DNA of 64,000 bases from Helichrysum umbraculigerum (GCA_949592205.1 CATIUR010000004.1:88648337-88712336), one strand, 5' to 3'. Counted from the first letter of the stretch, positions 24,701-35,676 are shown. Notes: generated from the sequence alone by a model not told the origin. Translations and numbers: made by a program.

Positions 24701-25460
24701 CTTTAACCTGCGAGGTTTAGCTCACCTTTCAGGGGATTATAAGTCTAAGCATTCCCACAATTATTATTTAGGATGAACAAATCCTACAATTGCTTTATTT
24801 CAGTATACGTACTGATTATATTTATATTCTCGTAAACAACCAGATATATGATTTGGGTAACAACCCACATAAAACTATATTTTAGGGTAACTATCCCTAT
24901 CATCTTATAATTTGCAAAACCTGCAAACCTTTATTTATTGAATAACATTTCAATAATTTAAACATAAATGGTTTAACATACCACATATTTATACAAAACC
25001 TGTGAATTCACTCAACATATTTGTTGACGACTTTCTTTCTATGTTTTACAGGAAATTAGCTATGTAAGTAAGGATCGCAATGCATTCAGGATGACAACCC
25101 TGGACTACTTAGGATGCCATATTTTGTGGGACAGCTTTTGAGGATTTCTTCTGTATTACTGCAGACATTGCAGTTATACTCATGAAATCTTATTTTAACA
25201 TATGTATTGTAAAACTTAAATGTTTTAAACGTTATTACTACTGTACGACTTACACAGTCTTACTACTTTTGTAATAACTATTTAACTGGCATCCTTAATA
25301 TATTATGTTCTGTATGATCATATGCTCTGATACGATGAATGCACAATTGATACGTCATCACCCCGCTGTTAAACTGTTTAAACAAGATGCTTCCGCTAAA
25401 TCTTAACTTGCTTCCGCTAAACATTAAATAAACACAATTACCGATTTTGGGGGTGTGACA
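21798..25460 (+). mobile_element. Complete solo LTR (3663 bp), Tekay-like, TSD TATAT
   Basis: It starts and ends TGTGACA and is flanked by TATAT at 21793-21797 and 25461-25465. The empty site is preserved in the other LTR of the host element near 12895-12910. The last 500 bp resemble the Tekay-A LTR end, including GGGGGTGTGACA, so it is a related family. No internal region is present, so recombination between two LTRs probably removed it. Open frames over the word array on the minus strand come from the repeats and are not genes. Confidence 0.95.
22950..23320 (+). repeat. Solo-LTR array: seven pairs of 15-bp odd palindromes with 4-bp gaps
   Basis: Fourteen words of the form GAATMCGGCGKATTC start at 22950/22969, 23001/23020, 23052/23071, 23122/23141, 23171/23190, 23240/23259 and 23287/23306. 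In every pair the gap is exactly 4 bp (19-bp step), with different gap sequences. The half-words vary between GAATAC and GAATCC, and between GTATTC and GGATTC. The central base is G on the plus strand in all fourteen. Confidence 0.97.
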
Positions 25461-27106
25461 TATATGAATTGTTTTCATATCGTTAAACTTGAACTATTTC
25501 TATGAAATGATTTTCATAACTATTTTGGGAATTAAGACAAAACAAATCTTGGTACGAATCTAGGTTTACGTGAGGTAGTTGTAGTGCACATAAGTCCCAG
25601 TGCTTACAACCTATAACCATTAGCTAGGTGACTCTAGCCACTGAGTATACAGATAGTACTATCGATTTGACAACCCTCCCAGGATATAACTCGTTGGTCA
25701 TTCCAACCACACGACGGCAGTATTAACGAGGAGTGTATACTTACCATGTTACTGAGGCAACAACAAAACACTAGTCGTGGTTTGGTTATAGTACTAGGTG
25801 TCGTACTTTAACTCTAAAGGTTTAGCTCACCTTAGAGGGATCGTAGTCTATATTTCCCACTAAACAACAAAACAACTACAACTTGATTTGGAAAGGGTAT
25901 TTCCTGTGCATACTTGATTTGGAAGGGGTACTTCCTGTGATACACGACTACTTTTAGGAAATGTTTACTTGAATGTTAAACCTGTATTTCCTACAAACTA
26001 TTTGAAATGGAAATGTTTACTTGAATGTTAAACCTGTATTTCCTACAAACTATTTGAAATGGAAATGTTTACTTGAATGTTAAACATGTATTTCCTGTGA
26101 TAACTAATAGGATAGGTGTTCCTACACGATAACTATTTTAGAAATATTTTCCTTGATTGGATAAACTAGTATTTCTAAAACATAACTATTTAAAAATGTT
26201 TTCGTTGATTGGATAAACCAGTATTTCTAATGCTTAACTATTTTTAGAAATGTTTTCCTTGATTGGATAAACCAGTATTTCTAACGCTTAACTATTTTTA
26301 GAAATGTTTTCCTTGATTGGATAAACTTGTATTTCTTACAAAGTATTTAGGAAATGTTTATCATATTTGAATAGACCTGTTTTTCCTTCTAAATGATTAA
26401 CTGTATTAACAACGACTATTAAACTACAAACTTAGTTTGGAAATAGCATTTTCCTGAGCTTACTTATTTGGAACTATACAACTAAAAGGAAATGTTTACT
26501 TTGATTAGTTAAACCTTTGTTTCCTGCGAACTGCTTATTAGGAAATGTTTTTGAGTAAACCGGTGTTTCCTACACAACAAACTACTTGTATTAAGAAAGA
26601 GGTTTCTTACAAACTATTTAGGAAATGTTTTCTTTAATTAGAATAACTTGTGTTTCCTACTATACATAGAAACATTATGTTTGTGTACATGAATGATATA
26701 TACAAAACTTGTTTTAACTACGTATATACAAACCTGTGAATTCACTCAACATTCAATGTTGACGTTTTACTATGTTTTTCAGGGAATTAGGACTCAGGTA
26801 TTGATGCATGCATAACGGACGTAAGTTACCTACGACGAATTAGGATGCCACTTTTGGGACAAAATGTATTTTACAATACTATTATTTCTACGACTCAACA
26901 AGTCGTAGTTTTTGTAATTACTTTTATATTAATGGCATCTTAATTACTGTTCTGCAATGATCATAAGCTCTGATACAGTGAATGCACTATTATAACGTCA
27001 ACACCCCCGCTGTTAAACTGTAAACTAAAATGCTTCCGCTAATTAACTAAAGCTTCTGCTAAACCATTAATAAACGAGATTATCGATTTTGGGGGTGTGA
27101 CAAATC

Positions 27107-30100
27107 ACCACATGGACGGATATGGGTAACAAATTCTTTGCCAGATACTTCCCTCCGTCCAAACAAACCAAACTCAAGAATGACATCGCGCACTTTGAAC
27201 AAGCTCACGATGAATCAATCTACTCGGCATGGGAGCGATTCAAAAGTTTGATAAGGAAATGTTCGAATCACCAGATGACGAAAACCGACAAGTTATGCAC
27301 CTTCTACAACGGTCTCGATCCAAATCACCGCATTACTCTTGACGCAGCTGCTCAAGGTAACTTTATGAAGATGACCGATGATGAAGCATGGGGCTTGATC
27401 GAAGACATGACGATGCATCACCACGATTGGAAAGTTGATGGGCAATCCTCATCAACACCTCTCTCCGCTCATAACTCCATCCAAGCTGAAGCTATCAAAT
27501 CTCTGACGGAACAGATCGAAACTTTAACGAAGCAGATTGGAGAGCTAAAGAAGCAGCCGCAGCGAGTTCATCAAGTTCAGGCTTGCCAGAACTGTACCAA
27601 CCATCCCACTGAAGAATATGAGGTTGAGTACGAAGACCCGACTGACGGTTCTGTCTATTATGCCCAATTTCCAACCAGACCTCCAAATCCGACTGGCTTC
27701 GCTAGAACATCTCCACCCAGAAACCGAGGAACCCAGTATCCTCCACGGAATAACCAACCACCATACCCACAGAGATTTCAGCCACGCTATCCGACATATC
27801 CACAACAACCACAACTTCCTTACAACCAACCTCTGTCATTGACTGCACCTGAAGATGTCCAGCCTACTGAGCCTGCAAAGACTACCGTACCAATCACCAG
27901 TGCTGACGACAATCTTAACAAATTCATCCAGGGACAGACTGCTTTCAACCAGAAGACTACGGCCAGACAAGACCAGACGGACCTATTTCTCAGAAATCAA
28001 CTCTCGGTCCTAAAAAGCCTTGAGAATCAGATTGGTCAGTTAGCCCAACGTCTCGATACCCGACCACAAGGATCTCTACCCAGTAACACCGTTCAGAATC
28101 CTCACGTCGAAGAAGCAAAAACCCTGAGCTCACCTCCTACTAATTCCACTCCAGTAAAGGAACATACTCCTGTCCCGCCGACAGTTGAGACCAGATCCGT
28201 ACCCACTCCGACTAGAGAGGTGCGAGTTCCTTTCCCAAACCGTCTATGCAAAAAGTACAATGCCAAGTCATTCAAACTTGACGGAAAATTCATGGACACC
28301 GTGTCTAGAATCCCTTCCGGCACTAAGTATATCCGACGAACACTGGCTACTAAAGACAAGGTTCCTGAAAACCCCAAAATCTCTCTAAATGCTGAATGCT
28401 CAGCCGTCATCCAGAATACCCTACAGGAAAAACTAGGAGACACAGGACGATTCACCTTGCCCTGCTCTATCTATCACTCAGGCATGATACGTTCCTTGGC
28501 CGATCTTGGAGCTAGCATCAATCTCATGCCCTATTCACTTTACACCAGACTAGAAATAGGACCTCTCCAGCCCACTAAGATGAGTGTCCAGCTTGCCGAC
28601 CAATCCATTCGATATCCAAAGGGCATAGCTGAAAACGTCATGGTTAAAGTTGATAAGTTTTGGTTTCCCACCGACTTCGTAGTGATGGATATTCAGGAAG
28701 ACATCAATATCCCTATTATCCTAGGTAGGCCATTCATGAATACTGCACGTGCTGTTATTGATGTTTATTCTCAGGTCATAAGTTTGCGAGCACATGGACA
28801 AAATGTATCTTTCAAGATTGATCAAGATGAGTGCTCACTAGCAGAACAGGCAGAGATTTACGCAATATCAACGGGCAAAGTTATTTCAGATGATGACACT
28901 TCTGACTCGGATCCAGAACTATACAGACCAGATGATCACACCTGTCTCATCTCAGTAACAGAGGAGTCAGAATCAGAAGAAGAAGAGATGGAGGAATCAG
29001 AACCCGAGGAGGAAGAGGTAGAAGAGGAGGAAATGGATGAATCAGAGGAAGAAACAGTACCAGAATCAGAACCAGAGGAAATGGAAGAATCAGAGGAAGA
29101 ACAGGAAGAAGATTCAGAGCCCGAAGAAGAGGAGGATGTATACCAGTCTACACCACCGCATCAGCACTTACCAGAATCACACTTTCCGACAGCTGAGATT
29201 ATGAAGATTGAAGATTCTATCTCTCTATCAGATGTTGATTATGATGCAGGATTTGGTATCACTATGGAGAAACTCATGGCATCTGTCATGGATCCTTCCC
29301 AGCCTCTTGTCTCACCTAGACTCAATGCTCTGCTGAACATTGAGAAGACTATTACTTTTTCAAAGCAACTTCCAGAGCTTAGAGACAAACTCCTGAAGAA
29401 AATACTGGCATACAAAGAATCCATGCTACCGGATCTATATTCAGACTTACCTTCCCGAAGGATTCAAGCCTTCGATGCTTCTGTACCTCGGACTCTGTTC
29501 GAATGGGGAGATACTTCTGAAACTAGCCATGATTCTGAAGAGAGAGACATAGAGATGGATTCTTCTCAGCCAATATCTCAGATCACCAGTGATATCCAGT
29601 TACCTTCTGATGTTGTTGAGTTCCCAGACCCTCAAGATATGGATACTCCATCAGCAGAGGATGATCAGGATAACACTGTATACATCGATGTACCGATCGA
29701 TATCCGCTCTATCCGACTTCCGAAACTTCCGGCTATCCCCATGGTTTCTAATCACGAAGAAATGATTAGTGCTATCGAGGCATTCAAAGATGACCTCCCC
29801 TCAATGATGAGCATCATCATTAGTTCTACCAATGAGTACACACCACGCCAAAGGGACCTTATAGAAGAAATCAAGGCCGAATATGACGTTTATCAAGCCA
29901 GCAGCCGAGACCCACTGCTATTTCAAAACCGCCTGCAGGCCTTCACTGAAGATCTCACCATTCAGCTCCTGCACCAAACTGCTGAACCTACATTTGAAGA
30001 GTTAGAGTTCTTCGAGGACCAGAGGGCCATGTATCGAAAGATACATAATGTACTGATCAGATCTGCGTTCCCATATTCTGCACAGCAACATGAATACTTA

Positions 30101-30901
30101 AACTCATATCGCAGGAATATGTACCACGCTACTGGGAACCCTGATGCAGATGCTGATGTCCGGCTAATGAATGACCTTCGAAGATTGATAAATCTAATGG
30201 CTGAGAATGATCATATAGACAACACTTCTTCCAACAGGTTCTATATTGATTGTACCATTGAGTACCACGCTTACAAGATCATCCATGATCTCGAGTTTGA
30301 GATTTTTGACGAAAGAACGCGTGCCATCCCTTCTTCCATACCCGAAGGCTCGATGGTTAACATCGCAACCTTCCTCTCAGACCGAATCAAGGAGATCTTC
30401 TGTGAAGTCCACCCGGATGAGTACCGCCAGATCTTTCACTACGGATTGCGAGAGGTGTACGATATTGTCAACAACATCTTTCGTGACTCTACCCTCTCAT
30501 TCTCCGCTCATCAAGCCAATCTCATCCAGAGCATTCACGAGTCTATCAGGGAAATCAGAGGAAACTCCAGCCGAGCTGATCATGAAAACATCCATCAGAT
30601 GTTCCTCAGATTTATAGACTCGTTGAAGCAAGACCATCCAGAACGTGAGCTGATGGAAGCTAGTGAAGCAGGATTCTTTGTGATTGATCCCCATGGAGTT
30701 ATCTCCAAAACCATAAAAGACATCACTTTGGATCTTCTGCATATGCAGAAAGTCACTGAAGACCACCTTGACAGCTTCCCTGACTTTGCATCAAACACCC
30801 CGAACATCATCAGGGTCATCGCTCACCAGTTTCTACGGATCTACCCTCGCAACACTTGGACGCCACGCACTTCCGGCCCAAGTGGTTCCGGTTCTCATTA
30901 A
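27107..30901 (+). CDS. gag: Gag-protease polyprotein of element F with conserved C-terminal domain (5' truncated)
   Basis: The frame is already open where Tekay-A ends, so the true start is left of that insertion; the first in-window ATG is 27122. Counting from it, residues 1-105 are a retrotransposon gag domain (FFARYFPPSKQTKLKND, WERFKSLIRKC, TFYNGL). A proline/glutamine-rich region follows. An aspartic protease has LADLGASINLMPYSLY with the active Asp near residue 461 and IILGRPF downstream. A strongly acidic Glu/Ser tract covers about 613-675. Residues about 880-1259 form a helical domain that I do not recognise, also present in element G on the other strand. It ends at TAA 30899-30901. 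RT, RNase H and integrase are absent, so the element would need enzymes in trans. The ORF is free of lesions over 1259 codons. Confidence 0.8.
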   Translation, partial: TTWTDMGNKFFARYFPPSKQTKLKNDIAHFEQAHDESIYSAWERFKSLIRKCSNHQMTKTDKLCTFYNGLDPNHRITLDAAAQGNFMKMTDDEAWGLIEDMTMHHHDWKVDGQSSSTPLSAHNSIQAEAIKSLTEQIETLTKQIGELKKQPQRVHQVQACQNCTNHPTEEYEVEYEDPTDGSVYYAQFPTRPPNPTGFARTSPPRNRGTQYPPRNNQPPYPQRFQPRYPTYPQQPQLPYNQPLSLTAPEDVQPTEPAKTTVPITSADDNLNKFIQGQTAFNQKTTARQDQTDLFLRNQLSVLKSLENQIGQLAQRLDTRPQGSLPSNTVQNPHVEEAKTLSSPPTNSTPVKEHTPVPPTVETRSVPTPTREVRVPFPNRLCKKYNAKSFKLDGKFMDTVSRIPSGTKYIRRTLATKDKVPENPKISLNAECSAVIQNTLQEKLGDTGRFTLPCSIYHSGMIRSLADLGASINLMPYSLYTRLEIGPLQPTKMSVQLADQSIRYPKGIAENVMVKVDKFWFPTDFVVMDIQEDINIPIILGRPFMNTARAVIDVYSQVISLRAHGQNVSFKIDQDECSLAEQAEIYAISTGKVISDDDTSDSDPELYRPDDHTCLISVTEESESEEEEMEESEPEEEEVEEEEMDESEEETVPESEPEEMEESEEEQEEDSEPEEEEDVYQSTPPHQHLPESHFPTAEIMKIEDSISLSDVDYDAGFGITMEKLMASVMDPSQPLVSPRLNALLNIEKTITFSKQLPELRDKLLKKILAYKESMLPDLYSDLPSRRIQAFDASVPRTLFEWGDTSETSHDSEERDIEMDSSQPISQITSDIQLPSDVVEFPDPQDMDTPSAEDDQDNTVYIDVPIDIRSIRLPKLPAIPMVSNHEEMISAIEAFKDDLPSMMSIIISSTNEYTPRQRDLIEEIKAEYDVYQASSRDPLLFQNRLQAFTEDLTIQLLHQTAEPTFEELEFFEDQRAMYRKIHNVLIRSAFPYSAQQHEYLNSYRRNMYHATGNPDADADVRLMNDLRRLINLMAENDHIDNTSSNRFYIDCTIEYHAYKIIHDLEFEIFDERTRAIPSSIPEGSMVNIATFLSDRIKEIFCEVHPDEYRQIFHYGLREVYDIVNNIFRDSTLSFSAHQANLIQSIHESIREIRGNSSRADHENIHQMFLRFIDSLKQDHPERELMEASEAGFFVIDPHGVISKTIKDITLDLLHMQKVTEDHLDSFPDFASNTPNIIRVIAHQFLRIYPRNTWTPRTSGPSGSGSH

Positions 30902-30918
30902 TCTGAAGGAAGGCAAAG

Positions 30919-30963
30919 TCGAGCTCTCGACTTTAACAGCAGCGCTTCTCGGGAGGCAACCCG
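30919..30963 (+). ncRNA. Two conserved hairpins after the gag stop
   Basis: GTCGAG-CT-CTCGAC (30919-30932) and CGGG-AGGCAA-CCCG (30950-30963) follow the stop codon. Both are kept, in the same order, in element G (58602-58615 and 58570-58583, minus strand). From memory, other plant Tat/Athila elements have TTGGGAGGCAACCCAA here, which would pair with compensating changes. Likely an RNA element; function unknown. Confidence 0.6.
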
Positions 30964-33206
30964 TGCAATAAAAAGAAAAGATTGAGTGTCAATAAGTGAA
31001 GCAGAATCTCCGACTATCCTTCACACTTGGTTATGCCTAAAAGAATTTTCAAAATTATTTCTCAAAAACAACTCATTTTGCAAAACACTCGTCTCAGCAG
31101 GAAGTAAAAATAATAATTCACTTTTTCGAGCATTTGAGGTACTTACATACTACTTCTATGCATTATGCTCAAACTCGTTTAAAAACAATGTTTTATAACT
31201 GATTGGTCATAGAAAACATCTCTTCAAAATCTGCGACGGTGATTTCACTACCATTTGCAAAAATATATGAATTTGTTAAAAGGCATATCCAACGTGTTCA
31301 CACTTACGAGATCATTTCACGAGAGTAGAGTATGAATAATTGAAGTTTTGAAGTGTGCAAGAAAACCCTAGCAAGAGTCTCGAGGATAAAACTAGAAGAA
31401 AATGCAGAAATGGATCCTGGCAGCATCTTATTTCAGCTATTTTCTTATCATACGCATCCGAGCATCTCGCTATTTGGGGAGTTTCCTTATCCTTTCTCCA
31501 CTTTTCAATAAATAAATAATATGTTTTGTTTAGTGTGTTATCTATGACGTATCCTAAACTTATCACTAAGTGTGGGATTCCAGCCCAAAAACAACACTTG
31601 AGAAACATTTTCTATATGTTCAAACTCTAAGTGTGGGATTTTACTTGTAAAATCCCTACTCAAAGAGAACATTAGGGACAATGTTCCTCTAAGTGTGGGA
31701 TAGCAGGTATAGATACCTTGGATTGATTTTACGCCTTTTTGTCCAAATAGTAAACTCAGAAAATGTTCCTCAAATTTCAAAATTTTTTCAAAAATAATAA
31801 AAAGTATGAGTTTTTAACTCTGCTATTTTGAATTCTAAACGTTCTAAAGAGGAATCATTCCCGTATATGAGTATGCTATTTTGGAAATTAAGGAAAAATA
31901 AGGTCGGAATCTCTCAAACAAAAATGATAATCTAAGAGGGGCATCGCATGACTAGGCACATATAACCCAAAAACTTGCAGTGAGGTATCTTGAGCCCTAT
32001 AGTATTCATTTTTAATGCTTCACTTTTCGTTTGTTGTGTGTGCCGATGTATGCATCTCTGAATTAGAACTTGCTCCTGACATACGTTTCGAGACCATATT
32101 AGTGAGTACCTTACGCGGTATACGTGCAATTAAATGATCTTAACATTCCCTAGGATTTAACCCCCTTTTCTCATATCTTTTCAAGCCCAAAACCCTTCCG
32201 ATGCTCATTTTTAGCATCGATGATCCGCTTAGTAAACCCTGTTGAGCCTAAACCTTTTCATTTCATAAAACCCTAATTTTAAACCCACTTTCCCAAAAAT
32301 TCCCAAAAGCTTACCGCAGAATTTCTAGGGTAATGAAAAACGCCTTTTAGAATATCCTTTTTGCTTGATTCAACATTCCACTTTCTCAAATCTTCTCTCA
32401 CAAAAGTCATCAAAGTTATATATGAAGGAGAGAGAAATCTTGGTGTGAAAAATTGACACCAGAAGACTATCACGAATGAAGAAGAAAAGTTAAGAAGGAT
32501 TTCTAAGGGAGCCAAAAAAAAAAAGAAAAAGAAAAAAATAAAAGAATAATCCCTTGGAAATTCTGTGGCAGAGAAATTCTCAAGAAGAAAAAGAAGAAAA
32601 ATAGTTAGTTTAAGAATAAAGCTAAGTGCTTTTAGTAGTATCACTCTCCAGAAAAATCTGATAGAAGCAAAATAGCTATCTAGTTCCGTTTCCGTATTTG
32701 CGCTATTCTAAATAAAGTTTTTCATGATCTTTAGAATTCTAAGGTACAGCTAAACCCTTACACCCAAAACAAACCAATATCCATACCCTTTCACCCCCAC
32801 CAAACATTACAACCCTCATGAATGTCTTGGGATAATTAGCACCGTCCTCACTTAAGTGGTGGAGATCCGATTCTCGATCAAGCCTATGACGATGAGTGCT
32901 ACATGACTGGCTTTTGAGCGATTTCATTTGTTCTAGAATGATAGGAAACCCGATACACTTTGAGTGAATTGAGTGACCACCTTGTGAGGAATCGCCCGGT
33001 CATGTATACTCCAAGATCACGAGAGTTGGAAGTATGCCTAAGAAAGTCATTCCTTGTTTCTGGGACGATTATCTTATTTCTCCTTATTTTCTATTATGGT
33101 TTGCTGATATGCGGGGTGATTACTTTTAAGGATTTTTAGAATTCGCCAAATCTGCTTAAAACCGTTTTCATAAAAACTGAGTTTTGCTTGAGGACAAGCA
33201 ATGTCT
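30964..33206 (+). other. Element F 3' non-coding region
   Basis: No gene is visible in 2.2 kb. AAGTGTGGGAT occurs at 31568, 31629 and 31691, and again at the polypurine tract. The part around 31930-32070 matches element G (57470-57600, reverse complement), so the region belongs to the element. Confidence 0.7.
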
Positions 33207-33220
33207 AAGTGTGGGATATT
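33207..33220 (+). other. Polypurine tract region of element F
   Basis: AAGTGTGGGATATT precedes TGATATGTGC, the LTR start. The preceding GAGGACAAGCA is typical of this position in Tat/Athila elements (from memory). Confidence 0.65.
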
Positions 33221-33749
33221 TGATATGTGCTAAAAAGTCATGTTTTTAGGCACATATTTCCTGCACATTTGGCCTAATTCTTGGTGAAAACACTTGAATT
33301 AAATGTTTATTTACTTAATTTCACAAAGTTGGTCAAATTATAGGCATTGCTGTAAAAAGTGCTAAAAACGTCCAAAAGGCACGCAAATCGAGGCAGATTA
33401 TTCTAAACACTGATTCTTACAGGCTTTTAACCACATTATGATACAAGTCCTTAAATAGTCTCATATGATGTATCAGGTTATTCCAAGACTGTAGAATCAA
33501 GAATCGTGCAGATCGGGTAAAGAACGAGGAAGATAGAGCTTTCTGAGCGCAAACTGAGGGCATTCCGCACATGCCAACTCTAGAGATATCCAAATTTGGC
33601 ACTTTTGGCATCATTAGAAGCGTAACGGAATTACGAGACCGCATGCGAAAGAATCAAGTCAAACGGACAAGAAACGAAGAAGATACGGCCTTCCGAAGTT
33701 GCGAGAAAAGTCAGAAAAATCACACGGCCTACCACACGGTCACCCCCTA

Positions 33750-33825
33750 GCCGTACACGGCCTAGAGGAGGCCGTACATGGCCACTTTGAAGCCGTACAC
33801 GGCCAGAACAAGGCCGTACATGGCC
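33750..33825 (+). promoter_or_regulatory. Element F LTR array: GCCGTACAYGGCC every 21 bp
   Basis: Four 13-bp words start at 33750, 33771, 33792 and 33813, exactly 21 bp apart. The three 8-bp spacers are unrelated to one another. A weaker half-word (ACACGGTC) falls on the same lattice one step upstream, at 33729-33741. The last word ends 85 bp before the TATA box. Confidence 0.95.
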
Positions 33826-33910
33826 TGTTTTGGTCTCACACCCCCTCTTCCTTGCTTCGTTTGCTTGTACGTATGCTTGTGGGCTTGTACTCTTGGATCC
33901 ATGGCTTGCC

Positions 33911-33918
33911 TATAAATA
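33911..33918 (+). promoter_or_regulatory. TATA box of the element F LTR
   Basis: TATAAATA is followed by a CT-rich leader (33940-34020), a typical plant LTR promoter layout. Confidence 0.75.
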
Positions 33919-35622
33919 GAGAGCTCTCCATCCTCATTCCACACACCATTCTTCAACAAGAATTCTCACTTTCTCTCTCACACACTCTTTCTCTTTCTAG
34001 TTTAGCTTTCTCTCTCTAGCACTACTCTTAGGAGTTAGAGGAGAAATAGATTAGGGTTTTAGTTCGTTAGTTCTTGGTTAATATTTAACCTAGACTAACG
34101 GAGGGGCTACTTTTGTAATAGTGTAGGGAATATTCTGAGGGGCTTATTTGTAATATTGTCGAAGATATTGTGGAGGTTCCATTCGTGTATTCTTCTAACA
34201 TTATTCTGTCTACGCATAATCTACGGTTATTTCTTTCCTTTTCTATTATGATGATTGATATTATTATTATGATAGATTTAGGATTGTTTGCCATGCGTAG
34301 TGAGTAGTTCTCTTATGTGCTTGTTGTGATGTAGTTAGCTTGTTAATATTTGGAGTGATGTTACTTTAAATACGCAATTGGGATAATATCATTTTGAAAC
34401 AACAGAAGTAATGTTATACGGCTTTCATTTGTATAGCGCCGGAATCATCACGAATGTGTGTAGTACGGAACGTGGAAGCTATGAAAGTCGTGGGCACAAT
34501 CTGTTGTGGAATAATGTTCCCAATTGCTACAAAATGAAAACCAGTGTATTGTTAACTTTGTATTTATGAATTTCTAAACCAAAATCGCCTTTCCTCCAAT
34601 AAACGTGGTTAGAACCTGTATGACAAGGAGTCGCGAACCTTGATCAACCGGTAACTACCTATCTATGTTTTCAAATACAAACATGGTCTGAATTGTGTAG
34701 CTGTGGAAATACTGTCAACCCTTTCGTATAGTACACCGTGAATCAATCAGTGATTTATTGGGATTTGTTTAAATAAGTGAGGGTTGGGTTTATATCATAG
34801 ATGGTCAAACTTTAATACAAACTTAGTTAATCTAGTCCAGAGTGACCATAAAGTATGTGGCACCGGAAAGACCATAAATCGGCACAGTACTTCGTATAAC
34901 GTTTAAATACGTGGGAAAAGCTAAGGAACTGCCGTCGGTTGAAGACTGTGTCACATCCTGGTTGAACCACACAGCTCTGCACTAAACAAAGACCATTAAT
35001 ACAAAGTTGGCAGTCACCAAACCAAGTCTTAATCTTAAATGCCTTTCCTAGCCCTAGTATCTCCGTGGTGTTAAGAACGGTCAGAACTTTTAGTGGGTAT
35101 GTTACTCTATCTCATGCGCCCAGGAATACCATTCCAAAAAGGGTCACTTTTCCACTAGATGGAAAGTGTTGAAGAGTTGAGCAGCCTCCTTTGATCAGAA
35201 TCACCATAGCCTAACATTCCAGTGACATACTGTCTGAGAAATCAGGTAGTAGGGTGTTAGTGTTTACACTACGAATACTCAGGCAAAAGCAAGACACAAA
35301 TCTTTAAAAGACGTTTTCATAAATAACCCCAGACATCACCCCATAACACAAGCTAACAAAGTCATAACAAGCACTATTCTCCATTACTGATTCCCTATCT
35401 ATATTTTACTGTTTTGTTTATTTCCTGCTTTTATTAGTTTAGTTTAAACGGACCTAAAACCAAATCAAAAAACTCTTTTCAAAAACCCATCACTAAATTG
35501 AATAGTTTGTCTAGATAACTCTGCTTCACAATACGATTGATCTTAAGAACGACCCTGAGTTATACTTACCTCTGTAAGTAGAATTTAGGTCCCCACCTCT
35601 ATAAATATAAAACCCCGTTGCA

Positions 35623-35676
35623 GCTGTTGCGTAACGACCGTTTCAGCTGTAACAGGGCAGCCAAGGCTTGGGTCAC
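35623..35676 (-). pseudogene. gag: Tekay-C gag fragment, continued from 43740-43807
   Basis: Reading the minus strand, TQALAALLQLKRSLRN continues the gag begun at 43807 and resembles the Tekay-D gag (ITQAVTEALARN). It ends where element F begins. The LARD insertion separates the two parts. Confidence 0.6.

Larger units (their letters stand above)
11820..27102 (+). mobile_element. Tekay-A: Ty3/gypsy chromovirus-type element with nested insertions
   Basis: The 5' LTR (right part) spans 11820-14545, the internal region 14546-19150, and the 3' LTR 19151-27102. The 3' LTR is interrupted by a solo LTR; without it and its duplicated TATAT it is about 4.28 kb. LTR ends are TGTGACA at both termini. 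A primer binding site for initiator tRNA-Met follows the 5' LTR, and a polypurine tract precedes the 3' LTR. AATCA at 27103-27107 is the candidate target duplication; its partner lies outside the window. The element interrupts the gag of element F. Confidence 0.85.
19151..27102 (+). mobile_element. Tekay-A 3' LTR, split by a solo LTR
   Basis: The segments 19151-21797 and 25461-27102 form one LTR beginning and ending TGTGACA. The first 1.47 kb (19151-20627) has no partner in the window because copia-2 displaced that part of the 5' LTR. It holds AT-rich non-coding sequence and a tRNA-like motif. Confidence 0.9.
27103..35610 (+). mobile_element. Element F: Tat/Athila-type gypsy element encoding gag-protease but no RT
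   Basis: The 5' LTR, primer site and gag start lie left of Tekay-A, outside the window. The window holds a long gag-protease ORF, a 2.3-kb non-coding stretch, a polypurine tract and a 3' LTR with TATA box. No reverse transcriptase, RNase H or integrase is present. The right boundary (about 35595-35622) is where sequence matching the Tekay-C gag begins. Confidence 0.75.
33221..35610 (+). mobile_element. 3' LTR of element F (about 2.4 kb)
   Basis: It starts TGATATGTGCTAAAAAGTCA, very like the LTR at 60002 (TGATATCGCGTAAAAAGTCA). It contains a 21-bp-spaced word array, TATAAATA at 33911 and a CT-rich stretch after it. The end is uncertain within about 30 bp. No genes. Confidence 0.7.

Noticed and set aside
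33699..34019. 106-codon frame over the element F promoter array
   Set aside because: Its repeated peptide follows from the 21-bp lattice, which is divisible by three; it overlaps the TATA box.
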